From: a virus
Virus record (IMG/VR): IMGVR_UViG_3300034072_001852
Coordinates: 1 to 45,736 of that record
Strand: one strand, 5' to 3'
DNA length: 45,736 bases
Shown: piece by piece, positions 30,301-37,901 of the stretch
How the letters are laid out: each line of letters begins with the position of its first letter
Position numbering within the stretch: position 1 is the stretch's first letter
The notes under the pieces: model-generated
What the model was told of the DNA's origin: nothing
Seen by the model: the letters and a program-made list of their open reading frames with translations, nothing else
Databases searched by the model: none
Program-made: the position numbers and the translations under genes

Positions 30301-30501
30301 GAGCGACAGATCCGGGAGGCTGCGGCCAATGCGGCTGGTGGCACGGGTCCGGCTGCCGATTTCTCGCGTCCGGTGATCATCTATCTGAGCGACGGCAGCC
30401 AGATCGAAATGCGTGGCAGACCGAATGACGCGAACATCGACCGGTTGGCGGCGCAGGGTGCCAAGAACCGCACCGGTCAAACTCCATCGTGGGCAGGCTG
30501 A
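27340..30501 (+). CDS. Tail tape measure protein containing an in-frame mini-intein
   Basis: The 1053-residue precursor (911 after splicing) sets tail length. The N-terminal tape measure domain includes ADRTGASILNLSRQFVQLNA. Residues 209-350 are an intein inserted in the conserved motif: the flanks join as ALTQIASKG + TVAAEELRGQLSEALPG, a hallmark of tape measure proteins. The rest is long helices with a hydrophobic, membrane-like region (about 780-860: YAIGFLFVMGRVAAIIALIR, FLVIAAAVGLIAFGVGKI) as expected for DNA-ejection tape measures, then a disordered Gly/Ala tail. It is the longest gene, follows G/T, and starts directly at a late-type promoter. Confidence 0.93.
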   Translation: MATTQRSNIEVFFRVLGAENLRRQMQRVSQAGIATGRQLGNFGAGIGSALDFAGQKAIQLSRTLAVVGAVGFGALAKGIQDTTNASAELTSTVLALRAVNGEISKASGLPRFRATADGNLIDENSGGARKSAANLAFIQNTADRTGASILNLSRQFVQLNASASAVGIPVKNVENLFTGVTSASNVLGVSSEQTSRAFVALTQIASKGCHAPGTLILMSDYSEKLVEEVVVGDELMGPDGNPRRVLRLAHGTQDMFRVIPSNKMCHPFVVNLDHKLRLATALYGVEFTIEMSAYLLLPQEVRDELFLINRHHINQHVSFTVEPVGCGEFYGFQIEGDHLYLDAQGFEHHNTVAAEELRGQLSEALPGAIPLAAKAYRVSVKQFLDAVAKGNVDAASFIKKFGDALNKEYSSAADEAANTTRVALGRLRNEFFLARVQIGNGALDQEFKRIIDAANELFDTLSRTGAFARFGVNLANALRPLADRFEAAVRGGFDFEVILDALAGAASGIVRGFLVLVSVSRQILQAFSNLKDLFEDYGFSLEPIGDLIIGVADAFRQLSEVLSTRNYSGNGFIDFFASVYFLIEQIVIALARLLNPQIGPGIQSLEQAFARVARFINQAALAVQSLSTGQIAPGLDEEGQGILVWLALAVDRARLLQAAIKEAYALLSGAPAPQGADVATQQRFATRDAVGDLFAGRENVARVDEQGNTLYDPRDLDILFIIRDTIDRIVNFIVANKGAFAAVFDGAADTIQALIDIIGELSKVLDPVAQALGFEDLNIAIGYAIGFLFVMGRVAAIIALIRGAILAMVGALSSFAAVLGLTMPQFLVIAAAVGLIAFGVGKIVSNWQLLKDEVGNIITLIGAGLTDVLANVIRQLANLLSYLPGIGGFLDRELNQLADKLNEGTEAAREFVNASSLEATSRRQVENGGKDPFSDAGPNGFDAFSFLSDSGLTGMVSDLGDKQDETNRILDGIAQQNAAGTADQAAMERQIREAAANAAGGTGPAADFSRPVIIYLSDGSQIEMRGRPNDANIDRLAAQGAKNRTGQTPSWAG
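27964..28389 (+). mobile_element. 142-residue mini-intein inside the tape measure gene
   Basis: Begins at Cys209 (CHAPGTLILMSDYSEKLVEE, block A; then VVGDELMGPDGNPRRVL). Block B is HPFVVNLDHKLRLA, with the conserved His but Asn in place of the usual Thr. Block F is GEFYGFQIEGDHLYLDAQGF and block G is HHN, with penultimate His and terminal Asn350; the +1 extein residue is Thr351. All splicing residues are present and no homing endonuclease domain is left, so it should splice but not home. Confidence 0.92.
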
Positions 30502-30989
30502 TGACGATACCCTGGACATATCTGACCATCGACGGTGTGAGGCCGCTGAACAAGACAGCGACCAACATCACGGTCGATTGGAGCTTTGTCGAAGCTGGTG
30601 GCAGGCTCGTTCGCCTTGCCAATGGCGAGCGCGTGTCCCTGCGCCGTAGACAGTTCGACAAATACAAGATCACCATCAATGGCGAAGCGACCCGCAAGCC
30701 TGCGATCGATCATATCGTTCCCGGACAGATCGTCGAGATTGGCTTCCCGGGGCACTTCGACCTTCCCGGCGATGTTGCGGATGAGGATCTGCCGCGTCCG
30801 GCTGTGGTGGGTTCGATCCTGCGATTTGGCGAGGTGAATGGCAGGCCGGTTCCGATGGAGCATGGCGACCCGGGAGTGCTTGTGACCGCCTTCCGTCCTG
30901 TCCTGCAGGTCATGATCGACAACGTGGATATCAGCGAACGGGCTGGCGACGCCAAGGTCAACTGGAGCATCACAGGGGAGGAAGCCTGA
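30501..30989 (+). CDS. Tail protein downstream of the tape measure gene
   Basis: The 162-residue strand-rich protein starts MTIPWTYLTIDGVRPLNKTA, and ends NVDISERAGDAKVNWSITGE. The ATG overlaps the tape measure stop (TGATG). Position suggests a distal tail or baseplate component, in the place of lambda M or L, but without the Cys cluster of L. No family name is supported. Its C-terminal stop overlaps the next gene in the same way. Confidence 0.6.
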   Translation: MTIPWTYLTIDGVRPLNKTATNITVDWSFVEAGGRLVRLANGERVSLRRRQFDKYKITINGEATRKPAIDHIVPGQIVEIGFPGHFDLPGDVADEDLPRPAVVGSILRFGEVNGRPVPMEHGDPGVLVTAFRPVLQVMIDNVDISERAGDAKVNWSITGEEA

Positions 30990-32794
30990 TGCCTCTCGGC
31001 AATGTGTATGTCGCTCTGGTCGGTGATGATGAGGAATTCGATCCGGTGCTGCATGCGCGGCATGATTTCGATCTGGTCAACGCCTTCCCGAAATGGTCGG
31101 AGAAAGATTTCTGGGCAATCGATCTGGAAATCGACAACCCCGGTGGCGGCTTGTTCCGTCCGGGCAAAACCCGGGTGTTTATCTCGGAAGACGTAAACGG
31201 GGTGGTGCAGCACAGCTTCACGGGGCGGCTTCAGGGCTGGCCTCTTGGTGCAGCTGGTGAAACCGTCACGGTCACTCTCAAATGCAAGCCTAAAAATCAC
31301 GAGGCTGTCGAGATTGATGCGCTGTCAGGTATCAACGATGACCCGTTCTACTGCTTTTCGGATCCTGACGACAAGCGCACGTCCGATGTGGTTCTGGCTG
31401 CCCGCTCTGCCTTGCTGCATTGGGGCCGTGATGAATCTGCGCCGGTTCTGGTTGATCTGATAGAGGGCAACGGGTTCATCGATATTGGCGACGCCTTCAT
31501 TGAAGGCAGCCTGCGCTTTGACGAACCGGGAGAGCACATCTCCAAGGTCGAAGTGACTGTGAAGGCCGAATGGCCCCAAGCCCTTCCGGTGGCGGTCGAT
31601 ATGGCCGGTGCGCTTGGCGATGGCATCTTCGGGACGCTGTCTGGTCCGACGTTCGAAATCCCTCAATTCGGGGAGACGGTTGGCGACTGGACGATCATCC
31701 GCTCGAGCGTGGCGGAAATCGGCATTCCTCCCGGTGGCTTGAGCCCTTTCAGCCGGACCTATGCGTCATCGCCGAACAAGACCAGCAAGGTGCAGGCGAA
31801 TACGGACACCGGGTCTGTCGATGTGCGGTTCCGGCGCCGGTTCTTCGATGTGGATTTGCTTGCGGCATCCGTGCTGACAGCCAACCGCCGGGAGACGCTC
31901 AAGTTCACACTGGCCTGGACGGGGCAGGAAATCGCCAATTACGACGGGCTGACCGAAACGGTTGAACTCGATTGCCGGAACATGCGCCGGGACGTGTTCA
32001 GCGGAGAGGCACCCCCCTGGCAGCCGGGCGTGGCTGTGAACAAAAACCAGATCGCTTCCTTCAACGGTGCGACATGGCTTTGCAACACCGCCCATGTGAC
32101 GGGTGGATCGCTCTATGCGGATTTCGACAAATGGGATCCGCTGCTGTTCGATTACAGCCCGTCCGGTGGTCAGGCATCGTCCAAGTTCTTCGGTGCGCCG
32201 ATCATCCTTCAGGGCAACGCTCCGAGTGGCAATCAGCAGCTGATTTTCCGTAACCCGACGCCTGGCTGGTATGCGTTCCGCTATGCGCTGTTGCAGGCGC
32301 GGGCGAAGCTGATCACCGGGGTGAGGGTGGTGACGGCTTCCTTTGAGGTGCCTTGGATCAATGTCTGGAACATCACGGGCCGGGAGCGCATTCGCATTGC
32401 CGATCCGATGCTGCCCGGTGGCGAGATGGTGGGCAAGGTTACGGCCATTTCGGCTGACCTGATCGATGGCGTTGCGACGATCACGATTGCTGCGGCCCCA
32501 GGCAATGGCGGGTTCGAGCCTGTGCCTTTCATCCCGAATTATGCCGTGCCGACACTGGTCAACGCAGGGATAATCTCTGCCGACCTCGCGTTCGATTTTG
32601 CGGCGCAGGAAGCGGCTCTGGCTGCCTTTGAGCATCCTGCCGATGCCGACCTGTTCGAGCTTCTGGAAAACGACCTGCGCACCCGCCTGAATTGGGTTCT
32701 GGCGCCAACGTCGGACACGCCCGAATTCGAGGTGACGGTCGATGTCGGCACCCTGAACTTTGACACTGACCAGATGGTGGACCTGTATTCATGA
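30989..32794 (+). CDS. Large tail-tip protein (baseplate/hub)
   Basis: The 601-residue, strand-rich protein begins PLGNVYVALVGDDEEFDPVL. Residues about 355-400 (GEAPPWQPGVAVNKNQIASF ... FNGATWLCNTAHVTGGSLY) look like a short carbohydrate-binding insert of the chitinase type. The C-terminal part includes PWINVWNITGRERIRIADPM and a helix LFELLENDLRTRLNWVL. Large tail proteins with such inserts usually form the hub or bind cell-surface sugars. ATG in TGATG. Exact equivalent in lambda is not clear. Confidence 0.6.
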   Translation: MPLGNVYVALVGDDEEFDPVLHARHDFDLVNAFPKWSEKDFWAIDLEIDNPGGGLFRPGKTRVFISEDVNGVVQHSFTGRLQGWPLGAAGETVTVTLKCKPKNHEAVEIDALSGINDDPFYCFSDPDDKRTSDVVLAARSALLHWGRDESAPVLVDLIEGNGFIDIGDAFIEGSLRFDEPGEHISKVEVTVKAEWPQALPVAVDMAGALGDGIFGTLSGPTFEIPQFGETVGDWTIIRSSVAEIGIPPGGLSPFSRTYASSPNKTSKVQANTDTGSVDVRFRRRFFDVDLLAASVLTANRRETLKFTLAWTGQEIANYDGLTETVELDCRNMRRDVFSGEAPPWQPGVAVNKNQIASFNGATWLCNTAHVTGGSLYADFDKWDPLLFDYSPSGGQASSKFFGAPIILQGNAPSGNQQLIFRNPTPGWYAFRYALLQARAKLITGVRVVTASFEVPWINVWNITGRERIRIADPMLPGGEMVGKVTAISADLIDGVATITIAAAPGNGGFEPVPFIPNYAVPTLVNAGIISADLAFDFAAQEAALAAFEHPADADLFELLENDLRTRLNWVLAPTSDTPEFEVTVDVGTLNFDTDQMVDLYS

Positions 32795-33366
32795 TCGAAC
32801 GTGCCCTGAAGAAACTGCAGGCCAAGCCCCCCAAATCGGGTGACGTGCTACCCCGTGGCGGCAAGCCATCGCTGGCTGTGAGTGAGGTGACGCGGGTTCC
32901 GCCATCGGACACGGATTTCCAGCGCAACGAGAACGGCATCATGAAGCGTTCGGGCACACCGACGCTGGGCATGGGGCATGACTGGGGATGGATGCCGCAG
33001 CGGGCGATGGAAATCCGCAACAGCGTTCATTCGGTGATCGACCTTGGTGCGAAGGCCGGCGCGGTATCCCTGAAGGTGGAGCATGCACAGATTTACGTGG
33101 TGCAGCCATCGGCGGCGATATCACTGCTGTTCGACACATCCGGTGTTGTCGATACCTATGGCCGTGAAGGGGTGAACGTCGACTTTCTGGTGATGATCGA
33201 AAACCCTGGTGGCTTTGGCGTGACCGTGAATGTCAATCATTGGGCACCGACCGGGGCTGCGCCGAACCTCAACCGGGCTGGCTTTTTCGAGCTTCTGGTG
33301 TCGATCGCATTGCTGCCGTCGCGTCAGATTTCGCGTGGCTATCCCTGTATCCAGGATGTGACGTGA
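32791..33366 (+). CDS. Tail-associated protein
   Basis: The 191-residue product has a basic N-terminal helix (IERALKKLQAKPPKSGDVLP) followed by a strand-rich domain (AGAVSLKVEHAQIYVVQPSA, VNVDFLVMIENPGGFGVTVN). ATGA links it to the gene before and TGATG to the one after. Order and composition suggest a minor tail-tip or fibre-anchor protein. No family recognised. Confidence 0.55.
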   Translation: MIERALKKLQAKPPKSGDVLPRGGKPSLAVSEVTRVPPSDTDFQRNENGIMKRSGTPTLGMGHDWGWMPQRAMEIRNSVHSVIDLGAKAGAVSLKVEHAQIYVVQPSAAISLLFDTSGVVDTYGREGVNVDFLVMIENPGGFGVTVNVNHWAPTGAAPNLNRAGFFELLVSIALLPSRQISRGYPCIQDVT

Positions 33367-34505
33367 TGTTTGGTCTGCCTCAGCGCCGGATGTCGGCTGC
33401 CCTCAACACGCCAGTCGAGTATCCGGCGGATTATAACGTTTTCAATAATTATTACATTGGCCGTAGACCAGGCGGTGGATATCAGATTGGCAGAATCTCG
33501 TTTGCACCTCCCTCGGGCAATCCAGGTAATGAGGTAGTTAATGGAAGGTTCTTAACCTATCTGGCAAGAACTGCACCTGCCAATGATATAATATTTTTGG
33601 CAGGATCTTTTTTTGGCGATAATCCCAACGCCGTTCGAACTGATAATGCAGATTCTGACACGGTTTATAACCGTTCGGAAACGCACCCCTACGGGTTCTT
33701 TTATCCGACGGGCAGGAATGGAGCTTTGCTGCGAGGAGCATATGGTGCATCTGGCAGTTGGCCGGTTGGAGTTGTGTCTACTCGCGGAACTGGGAACGAT
33801 GTCTATCTGTTTGATGGAAGCAGAGATTTGCCTTTTGAAATAATCGTCTACTTTAGAAAAGATATCTATGGGCTTGATAACGTCCGCCGACTATCTACGT
33901 CCCCAGCTGAAATACTTGCAAGCGAGCAAACCGGATTTTCAGAGAGAACGGTTGCCTACAGATTTGAAAGCTCAATACCCAGGCTACTTTTTGAAGTAGA
34001 AGTTTTTGACATAAATTTGCCATTCTGGACTTGGAAAGTTTCCCCATACACAGGAAATCTTGCAAATGGTAGATATAGGATAAATAACGGTGTTATAACA
34101 ACGACACCACCTAACAATTTGCCTAATTGTGAGATTAGGTCGCAGATTAGGTTTGTATATTCATCTAGTGACGGATTTTTGCCTAATGTCCTTAGTGGAA
34201 GCCAAACATTTCGGGCTGCCTGTGTAGAATCCGACAGATCACTCTTGAGTCTTCCGTTAGGAACATCTCCCGATCCAAATGATATAAATCCTATATGGAG
34301 CCTGTATGGAGGCGATGTTCGCATAAATTGGCTACGGCAAGTGTCTGTGAACGGTGGACCTTGGTATACGCCATCAGCCCCTTTTCCAGTACCGACAAGT
34401 CCGCCAAGTCCTATCATTCAAACCCAAGGTGATCGATGGGTCAGGGCTTTAGCTACCGGGATTGGGATTCAAAAGGGCATGCCAACTCAGCTTGTCTCGC
34501 CATAG
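33366..34505 (+). CDS. Probable receptor-binding or tail-fibre protein
   Basis: The 379-residue protein is rich in Tyr, Asn, Gly, Ser and Pro (VFNNYYIGRRPGGGYQIGRI, NGRYRINNGVITTTPPNNLP), as is common for fibre tips. From about residue 20 to the end the DNA is far more AT-rich than its neighbours and uses rarer codons such as AGA, ATA and TTA, a sign of recent acquisition. The start ATG overlaps the previous stop; an earlier in-frame start at 33240 would lie within the previous gene. Host-range determinant is an inference from place and composition. Confidence 0.6.
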   Translation: MFGLPQRRMSAALNTPVEYPADYNVFNNYYIGRRPGGGYQIGRISFAPPSGNPGNEVVNGRFLTYLARTAPANDIIFLAGSFFGDNPNAVRTDNADSDTVYNRSETHPYGFFYPTGRNGALLRGAYGASGSWPVGVVSTRGTGNDVYLFDGSRDLPFEIIVYFRKDIYGLDNVRRLSTSPAEILASEQTGFSERTVAYRFESSIPRLLFEVEVFDINLPFWTWKVSPYTGNLANGRYRINNGVITTTPPNNLPNCEIRSQIRFVYSSSDGFLPNVLSGSQTFRAACVESDRSLLSLPLGTSPDPNDINPIWSLYGGDVRINWLRQVSVNGGPWYTPSAPFPVPTSPPSPIIQTQGDRWVRALATGIGIQKGMPTQLVSP

Positions 34506-34524
34506 CATCCCAAATCAGGACATT

Positions 34525-34553
34525 TTGACATGAAAGGATGCATCAAGTATTGC
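34525..34553 (+). promoter_or_regulatory. GGATGCAT-box promoter on the plus strand, before the A1-like gene
   Basis: TTGACA (34525-34530), 17 bases containing GGATGCAT (34536-34543), TATTGC (34548-34553). Eighteen bases (34533-34550) match the minus strand at 4312-4295 exactly. This is the left-arm promoter type, inside the late region. Confidence 0.72.
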
Positions 34554-34601
34554 AAAGAGATATTCGGCGGTCGTTTTGCGCAATTAATGCAGGGGGTCAG
34601 C

Positions 34602-36602
34602 TTGACTAAGGCCACGCGAAGACAGCGGCAAATCAAGGAATTGTATGACACGCTCGGCTCATTGAATGCCGTAGTCGATACTCTGGGCATCTCATACACC
34701 AATGCGTCAAAGCAGCTGCGGCTCTATCGGCAGTCGGTTGGCGAGATGACAGCCAGATTGCGCGAACCGATGGTCAATGGTGAGGGCGTTTCGCACATCA
34801 CCGAACGCCAGAGGCAGGTGAAGGAAATGTTCGACCGGCTCGGGTCGCAGTCCGCTGTGGCGAGGGAATTAGGTGTCAGCACGGTTACGGTTCGCGAAAA
34901 ACTCATTCAATACCAGCGCAACCTCCAACGGGATAAGGGGGCAACTGTCCTGACGCTCGAGGCCATGAGCAAGGGCAGGATCTGCAAGGACAAGCGGGGC
35001 CGTCCGTCATCGATCCAACTTATGGACGAACTCGAGAATGTGCACGTGCTCTTGCCCAAGAGCTTTGACCCGCAAGGCGACAATGACGATGAGCCCGGGG
35101 ATGAGGGCGAAGAGCAAAAGACCTATTCCTGGCGCCGGAACATAGAACCCCGGGTGATACCGCCACCGGCTTCCGGCGTTGCCCGTGGCATTGTTCTGGT
35201 GGGGCAGGATGCGACCAACATCCACGAGGGGCTATGGCGCAACATCGCGGCCTTCGAGGCTGACCTTCGCTCCCGGTCATCGTATTTCGAGCGCACCTCT
35301 TGCGGGTTCACCTACAACAAGTCCCTGTTTTCCGACCATTCGACGAATGCCGCCTATTTCGATCCAAGGCTCGAGGCTGACATGCTGCGCAACCGGCTGC
35401 GGCTGGCTGATGCGGTCGACATCTGTGGCGAGATGAACACCTTGCCTACCAAGGTCAATCCACTATCCGGCTTCCACTCCTATACAGAACACCGCTGGGG
35501 CATCTTTCCGCACGCCAAGCAACATCTTGAAAGTGTCGCGAGAATGAAGTCTGCGCCCTACAAGGCGAACCTCACCACCGGCTGTGTCACGCTTCCGAAT
35601 TACGTCCCCAAAACGGCCGGCCTGAAGGCGGAATATCACCACACGCTGGGCTTTGTGATCTGGGAGATGACGCCGGACGGGCATGTATGGGTCAGGCATA
35701 TCACCGCCGATCCGGAAACCGGTGATTTCCACGACCTGGACGTGAAGGTGTCAAATGGGGTGGTGACGCGTGGTCACCGGGTCGAAGCGATCAACTATGG
35801 CGATATCCATCACGAAAAGCTGGATCCGACCGTTGCCCGTGCGACATGGGGCTATGACCCTGAAAAGGGCGCCATCAACCGGACATGGGCAAAGAACAGC
35901 CTTGTCGAGAGGCTGAAGCCCAAACACCAGTTTTTCCACGATCTGTCGGATTTCGCCCCGCGCAATCACCATAACGTCAAAGATCATCTGTGGCGGCTGA
36001 TCATGGCAAGGCAGAGGTGCGATGATGTCGAACTCGAGCTGAGGCGGTGCTCGAGGTTCCTGCAGGTGACAAGACGTGCCGATTGCCAGTCGGTGGTGGT
36101 CCAGTCGAACCATGACAATGCCCTGACCCGCTGGCTCGATAACGCGGATTTCCGGCTCGAGGAAAAGGACCGCAACGTCCTGTTCTTCCTGCGCACCAGC
36201 GCCGCCTATTATGAGCAATCGCTCGAGGCCGGGCGCAAGGTTCACATATTCGAGGATGTGCTGAGAGGCTTTGCCCGCGACCGGCTGAAGGACGTGATAT
36301 TCATCTGTGAGGATGACAGCTATGTGATCGCTGGCGATATCGAGTGCAGCCAGCATGGGCATTTGGGGCCGAACGGCTCGAGAGGCGGTGCGATTGCCCT
36401 GTCCAAGATGTCGCCAAGGATGAACATCGGCCATGGGCACGGGCCGTTTGCGCGTGACGGGCTTTGGATGGCTGGCGTCTGCAACCTTGATCAGGGCTAT
36501 AACAAGGGGCCGTCGAACTGGGCTATCGCGCACATCGTCACGCATGTGGACGGCTCGAGGCAGCTGATGTTCATGTCGCCAGATGGCCGGTTCCACGCCT
36601 GA
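34602..36602 (+). CDS. Phage T5 A1-like metallophosphoesterase with tandem HTH
   Basis: The 666-residue protein resembles the T5 pre-early A1 protein, needed for host DNA breakdown and second-step DNA transfer. Two N-terminal repeats (ATRRQRQIKELYDTLGSLNA and ITERQRQVKEMFDRLGSQSA) each end in an HTH-like motif. The C-terminal half has metallophosphoesterase motifs: NYGDIHHEKLD, HDLSDFAPRNHHN, VVQSNHDNALTRWLD, GDIECSQHGHLGPNG and IGHGHGP. TTG 34602 is preferred: AGGGGG lies five bases before it, and the longer start at 34530 would lie inside the promoter. ATG 34587 is an alternative. Nuclease action on host DNA is inference from the family. Confidence 0.82.
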   Translation: MTKATRRQRQIKELYDTLGSLNAVVDTLGISYTNASKQLRLYRQSVGEMTARLREPMVNGEGVSHITERQRQVKEMFDRLGSQSAVARELGVSTVTVREKLIQYQRNLQRDKGATVLTLEAMSKGRICKDKRGRPSSIQLMDELENVHVLLPKSFDPQGDNDDEPGDEGEEQKTYSWRRNIEPRVIPPPASGVARGIVLVGQDATNIHEGLWRNIAAFEADLRSRSSYFERTSCGFTYNKSLFSDHSTNAAYFDPRLEADMLRNRLRLADAVDICGEMNTLPTKVNPLSGFHSYTEHRWGIFPHAKQHLESVARMKSAPYKANLTTGCVTLPNYVPKTAGLKAEYHHTLGFVIWEMTPDGHVWVRHITADPETGDFHDLDVKVSNGVVTRGHRVEAINYGDIHHEKLDPTVARATWGYDPEKGAINRTWAKNSLVERLKPKHQFFHDLSDFAPRNHHNVKDHLWRLIMARQRCDDVELELRRCSRFLQVTRRADCQSVVVQSNHDNALTRWLDNADFRLEEKDRNVLFFLRTSAAYYEQSLEAGRKVHIFEDVLRGFARDRLKDVIFICEDDSYVIAGDIECSQHGHLGPNGSRGGAIALSKMSPRMNIGHGHGPFARDGLWMAGVCNLDQGYNKGPSNWAIAHIVTHVDGSRQLMFMSPDGRFHA

Positions 36603-36625
36603 CCGGATGATGGTAAAACCGGCGC

Positions 36626-36916
36626 ATGGAGTGGAACGTCCTTCATACGATCATCGCGATCTTCGCCGGGATGTTTGCTTTGGTGGTGATCGCCAAAGCG
36701 TGGCAAATCGTGCGGGCATTGGTGCCTGGCTGGCGTGAACGGATGGATCGCATAAGCGGCGCAACACAACGGATATGGGCTAACCGGATCTTCCCGCCGA
36801 TCGCACTTGCCGTTCTGGCCATGCTGATCTTCGCCCCATTTTTCATCGATAGGGTTCCGCCACCTCCCGGCGATGTGGACGGCTATGTCATTCCTGCCCG
36901 AGTGGCAGACGAATAG
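36626..36916 (+). CDS. Small membrane protein
   Basis: The 96-residue product has two membrane segments (LHTIIAIFAGMFALVVIAKA and IFPPIALAVLAMLIFAPFFI) with a basic loop between them and a Pro-rich end. The ATG has no ribosome site but lies 12 bases from the start of a TAAAAC -10 (36614-36619), the same spacing as the leaderless promoters, with TTCCAC 17 bases upstream. It may be a holin-like or envelope protein. Confidence 0.6.
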   Translation: MEWNVLHTIIAIFAGMFALVVIAKAWQIVRALVPGWRERMDRISGATQRIWANRIFPPIALAVLAMLIFAPFFIDRVPPPPGDVDGYVIPARVADE

Positions 36917-36928
36917 GCAAAGCGGTCT

Positions 36929-36964
36929 TTGCACAAATAAGCTACAATCTGCTATGATACTCTC
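36929..36964 (+). promoter_or_regulatory. Late-type promoter before 37000
   Basis: TTGCAC, AAATAAGC, an 18-base spacer in all ending TGC, then TATGAT (36953-36958). Here a leader of about 35 bases with GGAG precedes the start at 37000. Confidence 0.75.
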
Positions 36965-36999
36965 GAGGCGCCGTTTTGTGCGGCCATATGGAGTATGCA

Positions 37000-37353
37000 A
37001 TGTCAGATACCAGCGATCTGCTTTACGTGCGCGGCGAAGGCAGAAATGTCCTCCCGACGCCAATCGTCGATGTGAACCTTGGAAATTGGGAGGATCGGTC
37101 AGGCGTCATCGTTGATGCCGATACGCCGTATCAGCTGTTCGGTCAGGGCACGACTTCCACCCTGTCGCGGTTCATCGTCAACATCGCCACGCAAGGCGTT
37201 ATCTGGATCAATTTCCTTGGCGGCGATGCCGAGAAAAACATCCCCGGCAGCATCCCGATCCATCCCGGTTCGATGCTGACAATTCCAACCCGTGCCCCTG
37301 TCTCGATTTGCTCGGACACCGCTGGCACCCCTTACACCGCAGGAGAAGCATAA
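37000..37353 (+). CDS. Hypothetical virion-associated protein
   Basis: The 117-residue strand-rich protein opens MSDTSDLLYVRGEGRNVLPT and contains DTPYQLFGQGTTSTLSRFIV and PISIHPGS-like turns (SIPIHPGSMLTIPTRAPVSI). It has a regular beta pattern and no Cys cluster. GGAG lies eight bases upstream. It may be a fibre-associated or capsid-surface protein; it is followed after one base by the AT-rich 37355 gene. No family recognised. Confidence 0.55.
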   Translation: MSDTSDLLYVRGEGRNVLPTPIVDVNLGNWEDRSGVIVDADTPYQLFGQGTTSTLSRFIVNIATQGVIWINFLGGDAEKNIPGSIPIHPGSMLTIPTRAPVSICSDTAGTPYTAGEA

Positions 37354-37354
37354 T

Positions 37355-37843
37355 ATGGGTCCGCAGATTTTTGGCGCAGCTGGCAGTTCAGGTTCCGGCG
37401 GTGGCAGTGGTGTTGCTTGGGACAACCAAGAGCCTATCGTAACCAAGAAGGATCTTGAGATCGTCAATTACGAGGTAAACGAATTTGATCAGGTAGAAAT
37501 AAATCTGACTGCAGATCAGATTCGTAATACGCTCATTTTCAACAACACTGGCACTGGTTACGTTGAAGATGAATTCACAAACGGATTGATTGTTCGAATG
37601 CCATCTCCAGCGGCAATGGAGGCTGAATTTCCTGAAATCGCTGTTGGAGAATCCATTATTTTTGAGATTCATGTTAGAACGCCTCAGGGAAGTGGATTGA
37701 TTACTCAAACAGGTATGTATCGCATTGGTAATAACATCATTCCAGCAAATGGCTCTGCTACTTTCCGGATTTTCCGTCGCGCAAACATGATGGAACTTTT
37801 CGAGGATCCCAATGAGGCTTGGGTCATGCTGCGCACCAGTTGA
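37355..37843 (+). CDS. Hypothetical fibre-like protein, AT-rich
   Basis: This 162-residue protein starts with a Gly/Ser-rich stretch (GPQIFGAAGSSGSGGGSGVA) and continues as a strand-rich domain (VEINLTADQIRNTLIFNNTG, IIFEIHVRTPQGSGLITQTG). From codon 30 on the DNA is AT-rich compared with neighbours, like 33366-34505. AGGAG precedes the ATG. A flexible Gly-rich N terminus joined to a compact beta domain suits a small tail appendage or head decoration; inference. Confidence 0.55.
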   Translation: MGPQIFGAAGSSGSGGGSGVAWDNQEPIVTKKDLEIVNYEVNEFDQVEINLTADQIRNTLIFNNTGTGYVEDEFTNGLIVRMPSPAAMEAEFPEIAVGESIIFEIHVRTPQGSGLITQTGMYRIGNNIIPANGSATFRIFRRANMMELFEDPNEAWVMLRTS

Positions 37844-37864
37844 TCAAAACAGCCGTCGCCCGCG

Positions 37865-37901
37865 TTGCATAATGTAGCTTAAATGTGCGACATTATGCTT
37901 C
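37865..37901 (+). promoter_or_regulatory. Late-type leaderless promoter with palindromic operator
   Basis: TTGCATAATGTAGC; the -10 position reads GACATT (37889-37894), weak. GCATAATGT (37867-37875) is repeated in inverted form as ACATTATGC (37890-37898), covering the promoter. ATG 37902 is 37 bases from the motif start. Confidence 0.7.

Noticed and set aside
29338-30519. 393-codon minus-strand open frame opposite the tape measure gene
   Set aside because: Shadow of a well-supported gene; composition rich in Arg/His/Asp without domain.
31766-32635. 289-codon minus-strand frame opposite the tail-tip gene
   Set aside because: No motif, no start signal, sits wholly inside a coupled late operon.
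35751-36596. 281-codon minus-strand frame opposite the A1-like gene
   Set aside because: The plus-strand frame carries the metallophosphoesterase motifs; this is its antisense shadow.
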